From NCBI GenBank assembly GCA_013339895.1, contig JABACO010000017.1:3618118-3682117 (forward strand): a DNA stretch of 64,000 bases, read 5' to 3'. The DNA comes from Ephydatia muelleri. Taxonomy: Eukaryota; Porifera; Demospongiae; Spongillida; Spongillidae. A program made the translations under genes and the position numbers. The notes below the pieces were generated by a model that was not told the DNA's origin, ran no database searches, and was given only the letters and a program-made list of their open reading frames with translations. This document shows, one piece after another, positions 60,181 through 64,000 of this stretch (the stretch's first letter is position 1; the number at the start of each line of letters is the position of its first letter).

Positions 60181-60331
60181 TGGTGGCCGCAGTGGGATTA
60201 ATACCCGTCGTTCATTTTTTTGTCGTGCTGGTTTGGACGCCGTACTCCTACCTACAACAAAGGAATGGCGACTTTTCAGGTGACTCCACCGGACAGGCCC
60301 GGCGCACTCTGTCCAAAGTTGGTGCGGCCAA

Positions 60332-61413
60332 TTATTAAATATTAGTATGGGCGTGGCCGCATGCAAAGCGCACGCGCGTTGAAGTTTTCTTTCGAAGCAC
60401 ATGCCCGGCCCATGTTGATGAAATACATGTTTATAAACTATAAGATGCAAAAACAGAATCATATGTAACCGGACAATGCGAACATGGGTGTGGCAAAAGC
60501 AAATTAACTGATCAAGATTCAAGCTCTTTAAGTTTTAGGGGACTTTCGGTATCATTATGCCAAATACCTTTGTCCTATGCTGCGAATTGCTAACAAATTC
60601 ATCTGCGATGTTCTCTAGCTTGATGATGTCAGTGAGAGCTTTGTGAACCTGTGACACCATTAGGGGATCTTACCTGGCTCATTGTGCTGCGTCGATAGCT
60701 TATAATCCTACGGAGCGCGCTAAATGTGCGTTCGGAAGTTGCATTTGTAGCAGTCATAACTAGCAATTCGCTTCATTACTGTACAAACTTCAGACAGAAG
60801 TTGTATTTGAGGTGCTGTTAAAGTGCAAGTGTACTTTATGATGTCCAAAATTGTCGGCGGAATTTGAACTGTTGAATAGAAGTTTAGAAATTCCGTGCAA
60901 AAAATGTACAACTGATAGCATAATAGCTCTGGATGGAGGTCATCTTTAATGACTTCATAAAATGTGCAGACAAGCTCAAAATCTTTCTGGACTTCATTTT
61001 TCGTACTTTAAATCCCTTCACGCAGTGTGGTAGTATGATAAGTCTTTACCTTCATCATAGTGAAGAAATGGCCATGTCTTAAACTATGCAGCCTGAAACG
61101 ATCGCAAGACAGGATTTTTTTCTCCAAATGAACGCTTAGGAACGTCAAACCCATAGGGTGGTGCGGGTGTCGGGGATCTGAGGCAGATCATTTATTGAGA
61201 GCAAAGAGTTGGCCATAGTTGCACAGCAAGAAATTCATACAATGGTTAAAGTACGACTATCAATTAATGTAATTACAATAATGTGAGACTAACACGTTCA
61301 AATAGTTATAGACGATCGATAATTGTGCAGAGGGAATTCATACAATGGTTAAAGAATAAATGCACTCTGACATCAGACACGCTCACATATTAGACACGCC
61401 CATTTTGGGACCG
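60332..61413 (-). mobile_element. hAT transposon fragment inserted in the Gypsy leader
   Basis: On the minus strand the segment encodes a hAT C-terminus: an upstream helix region (EVQKDFELVCTFYEVIKDD), then ATSERTFSALRRI and YRRSTMS of the hAT dimerisation domain, then KLENIADEFVSNSQHRTK, with two frame changes. The ends carry loosely matching inverted motifs (ATGGGCGTGG and ACACGCCCAT), like hAT termini. The segment is bordered by two direct copies of the 17-base string AAAGTTGGTGCGGCCAA (60315-60331 and 61414-61430), which is too long for a normal hAT target duplication of 8 bases. Confidence 0.65.
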
Positions 61414-61482
61414 AAAGTTGGTGCGGCCAAAGCCGCACCAACCGCACCGTGTGCGCCGGGCCTGCCGGAAAACTTTAGCTTC

Positions 61483-64000
61483 ATGCATCCCGAGGAATGG
61501 CCAAAGTGGATTCGTCGCTTCGAGCGATTTCGCCAGGTGTCGGGGCTGGACACGAAAGAAGAGGAGACACAAGTGAGCAATCTCATTTATTGCATGGGCG
61601 ACGAAGCGGATGATATCCTACGGTCATTCGGTCTATCTGCGGACGATTCAAAAAAGTACAGTGTCGTAAAGGGCAAATTTGAGTCATTTGAAAGAGCGAA
61701 GTTTAATCAAAGGAGACAAGAAGATGGGGAAACTGTGGATGCTTTTATAACGGATCTTTACCGGCTGGCTGAATATTGCGATTATAAGGTGCTTCAAGGA
61801 GAAATGATTAGAGACAGAATTGTGGTGGGTATACGGGATTCACAACTGTCAGAAAAATTGCAGATGGACCCTAACCTTACCTTAGAGAAAGCAGTAGCAC
61901 AATCTCGGCAGGCGGAAAGTGTAAAGAAACAGCAGGCTATAATTCGATGTGGTCAGTCTCAACCCCAGCCTGCCAATATTGATGCAGTCTCTCCTGGTAG
62001 ACAGCAGCAGCAGCAGCAGCAGCAGCCCTTACGTACAAAAGGACCACAACCGGCAATACGGAAGTCAACTCAGTCAACACATGGAACACAAAGTAAATGC
62101 CCAAATTGTGGGAAAGGGTTCCCACACGATCGCAGTATTTGTCCAGCAAGAAATGCAACCTGCAATAAATGTGGCAAACTTGGGCATTTTCAGGCTGTGT
62201 GTAGGTCATCTACAAGAGTGAAGGAGGTGTTTTCTGACAATTCAGAAGCATTGGATGCAGTGTATATACGTGACCTTGCTAACCATAGGGCAGGGAGAAA
62301 TGATTCTTGGTTGGTGACTTTGCAACTCAATGGACAACCTGTCACCTTCAAGCTGGATACAGGTGCTGATGTGACAGTTATACCAATGGGTGTGCTTCGC
62401 CGCCAGAGGGAGAAAACAAAACTTTACCCAGCTCAAAAACGACTGCATGGTCCTAATAACCAGGAGTTGCCGGTAAGAGGGTGTCTTAAAGCTACCCTGG
62501 CGTACAGGAATGCTACTGTTGTTGAGGAAGTGTACGTGGTGCCAGGGCTGCATACGCCATTACTTGGCAGACCTGCAATAGAGTCCTTGGGTCTGATTAC
62601 ACGAGTTGCTAGCATTGGCCTCACAGGGGATCAGATACCCTTACAGTACCCTAACCTGTTCAAGGGACTGGGGAAGTTGAAGGGAGAATACACGATTCGG
62701 CTCAGAGAAGGAGCTTGCCCCTTTGCTTTGATGACACCTAGGCGAGTTGCCATACCACTCCTGCCGAGAGTTAAAGCAGAACTGGAGAGGATGGTGCAAT
62801 TGGGGGTGATCTCTCCTGTCGAGGAACCCACAGAATGGTGTGCCGGGATGGTGGTAGCTCAAAAAGCTAATGGCTTTGTGCGAATTTGTGTGGATTTGTC
62901 TAGACTAAACGAAAGTGTCTGTAGAGAGCGACACCCACTTCCTGTTGTGGAACAAGTATTGGCCCAGTTAACAGGTGCAAAGGTGTTTTCTAAGCTCGAC
63001 GCTAACAGTGGATTCTGGCAGATCCCATTATCACCAGAATCTGCTTTACTCACAACATTCATCACACCATTTGGGCGGTTCTGTTTTCATCGGCTTCCAT
63101 TCGGCATCACATCAGCCCCAGAGCATTTTCAAAAACGGATGCTCTCAATTCTCTCAGGTGTAGAGGGAGTGCTGTGCATGATGGATGATATTCTGGTTCA
63201 TGGCAAGACTCAAGAAGAACATGACAGTCGTCTACACGAAGTTCTTCGGAGAATCCAACGTTCTGGTCTCACCCTAAATAAAGAGAAGTGTTTCTTTTCC
63301 TTACCTGAAGTAAAATTTCTGGGTCAGGGTATTGATAGTGAGGGAATCAGGCCGGATCCTGCTAAAGTTAGTGCGATTCGACAAGTTCCAGAACCAACAA
63401 ACATAGGAGATGTTCGTAGGTTTCTCGGCATGGTCAATCAGCTAAGTAAATTTTCACCCAACGTTGCAGAGAGAACACAGCCTCTGCGAGATCTACTGTC
63501 AAAGAAAAATATGTGGATTTGGGGAGAGGCACAAAAGAAGGCCTTTCAAGAAGTAAAAGAAGCCTTGAGTTCAAGACCTCTGTTGGCTTTCTTTGATCCA
63601 GTTCGGGAGACAATAGTTTCTGCAGACGCCTCGTCCTTTGGACTTGGTGCGGTGTTGTTGCAGAAGCAGCTGAAAGGCGAGTTGCGTCCTATAGCATATG
63701 TGTCCAGAGCCATGACGCCTACAGAGAAAAGATACGCACAAATTGAAAAGGAAGCTCTAGCTTTGACGTGGGCATGTGAACGATTCTCTGACTATTTGAT
63801 CGGCTTGCAATTTCATCTTCAGACAGATCACAAGCCTTTAGTACCACTCTTCAGTAATAAGAACTTGGATGAACTGCCGATACGGGTTCAACGTTTTCGA
63901 CTGCGTCTGATGCGGTACTCATTCACAATTTCCCACGTAGCAGGCAAGGATTTAGCAATTGCAGATGCATTGTCTCGTGCTCCAGTCTCAGAGCCTACTG
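61483..64000 (+). CDS. Gag-pol polyprotein of the third Gypsy element, partial
   Basis: This is an open frame from a convenient ATG (MHPEEWPKWIRRFERF) to the window edge. In order it has a capsid-type gag (FERAKFNQRRQEDGETVDAF), a CAG-coded glutamine run (62003-62026), two zinc knuckles (CPNCGKGFPHDRSIC, CNKCGKLGHFQAVC), an aspartic protease (FKLDTGADVTVIP), a reverse transcriptase (FSKLDANSGFWQIPL, MMDDILVHG) and RNase H (SADASSFGLGAVLL, TDHKPLVPL). The frame is open upstream of the ATG as well, so the true start is uncertain. It is part of the retroelement, not a host gene. Confidence 0.88.
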   Translation, partial: MHPEEWPKWIRRFERFRQVSGLDTKEEETQVSNLIYCMGDEADDILRSFGLSADDSKKYSVVKGKFESFERAKFNQRRQEDGETVDAFITDLYRLAEYCDYKVLQGEMIRDRIVVGIRDSQLSEKLQMDPNLTLEKAVAQSRQAESVKKQQAIIRCGQSQPQPANIDAVSPGRQQQQQQQQPLRTKGPQPAIRKSTQSTHGTQSKCPNCGKGFPHDRSICPARNATCNKCGKLGHFQAVCRSSTRVKEVFSDNSEALDAVYIRDLANHRAGRNDSWLVTLQLNGQPVTFKLDTGADVTVIPMGVLRRQREKTKLYPAQKRLHGPNNQELPVRGCLKATLAYRNATVVEEVYVVPGLHTPLLGRPAIESLGLITRVASIGLTGDQIPLQYPNLFKGLGKLKGEYTIRLREGACPFALMTPRRVAIPLLPRVKAELERMVQLGVISPVEEPTEWCAGMVVAQKANGFVRICVDLSRLNESVCRERHPLPVVEQVLAQLTGAKVFSKLDANSGFWQIPLSPESALLTTFITPFGRFCFHRLPFGITSAPEHFQKRMLSILSGVEGVLCMMDDILVHGKTQEEHDSRLHEVLRRIQRSGLTLNKEKCFFSLPEVKFLGQGIDSEGIRPDPAKVSAIRQVPEPTNIGDVRRFLGMVNQLSKFSPNVAERTQPLRDLLSKKNMWIWGEAQKKAFQEVKEALSSRPLLAFFDPVRETIVSADASSFGLGAVLLQKQLKGELRPIAYVSRAMTPTEKRYAQIEKEALALTWACERFSDYLIGLQFHLQTDHKPLVPLFSNKNLDELPIRVQRFRLRLMRYSFTISHVAGKDLAIADALSRAPVSEPT

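Larger units (their letters stand above)
60040..64000 (+). mobile_element. Third Ty3/Gypsy element, running off the window
   Basis: A probable 5' LTR (60040-60180) is followed by a tRNA primer-binding-like site, a leader interrupted by a hAT-derived segment, then gag, protease, reverse transcriptase and RNase H in one open frame to the right edge. Integrase and the 3' LTR would lie outside the window. Apart from the insertion, the visible coding part looks whole, so it is the youngest of the three Gypsy copies here. The motifs resemble the K02A2.6-type invertebrate Gypsy group. Confidence 0.85.

Overview
The window looks like metazoan nuclear DNA, probably from a non-bilaterian such as a sponge (inference, low confidence on the exact group). 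It has intron-split animal genes: a LEKR1-like coiled-coil gene, usherin (USH2A)-like fibronectin III/laminin G fragments, a RING/TRAF-zinc-finger gene, two MFS transporters and a decayed 7TM receptor. It also carries a heavy load of transposons, minisatellites and foldback elements.

Layout. 0.2-1.1 kb: broken 7TM receptor abutting a palindromic foldback repeat. 1.3-4.25 kb: 5'-truncated Ty3/Gypsy fossil with a 3' LTR. 4.3-7.6 kb: no recognisable gene. 7.6-13.8 kb (-): LEKR1-like gene of many small coiled-coil exons. 14.65-31.03 kb: a large interrupted inverted duplication with outer arms at 14.65-15.55 and 30.73-31.03 kb and inner arms at 15.59-18.97 and 22.65-26.28 kb. The inner arms carry opposite-facing copies of an usherin-like gene piece. 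The spacer holds a foldback element at its midpoint. 31.0-32.0 kb (-): TRAF-like gene cut at the palindrome edge. 32.25-34.5 kb (-): second Gypsy fossil. 35.7-44.2 kb (+) and 51.4-58.3 kb (-): two paralogous MFS transporters, tail to tail. Between them lie TTAA MITEs, a worn reverse-transcriptase relic and a solo LTR. 60.04 kb to the right edge: third Gypsy element, interrupted by a hAT-derived segment in its leader and otherwise open to the edge.

Main discovery. A DNA transposon at 26298-30730 sits inside the right arm of the palindrome, flanked by a 4-bp ATCG duplication. Its 12-exon gene (introns of about 50-60 nt, one longer) encodes a roughly 960-residue RAG1-like recombinase. In order it shows the N-terminal zinc-binding cysteines, a RING finger, a following zinc motif, and a DDE core whose D-to-CxxC and HxxxxH-to-E spacings match or nearly match vertebrate RAG1. 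The two ends share the 13-bp terminus CACGGCTGTTTGC and an inner block AAA(C/T)TAGG. Measured as heptamer-spacer-nonamer, the spacers are 12 bp on the left and 23 bp on the right, the same asymmetry as V(D)J recombination signals. No RAG2-like gene is visible. The opposite arm lacks the element, so it arrived after the inverted duplication.

Limits: exon borders were set by eye from splice dinucleotides and reading frame, family assignments are from memory, and no database search was run.
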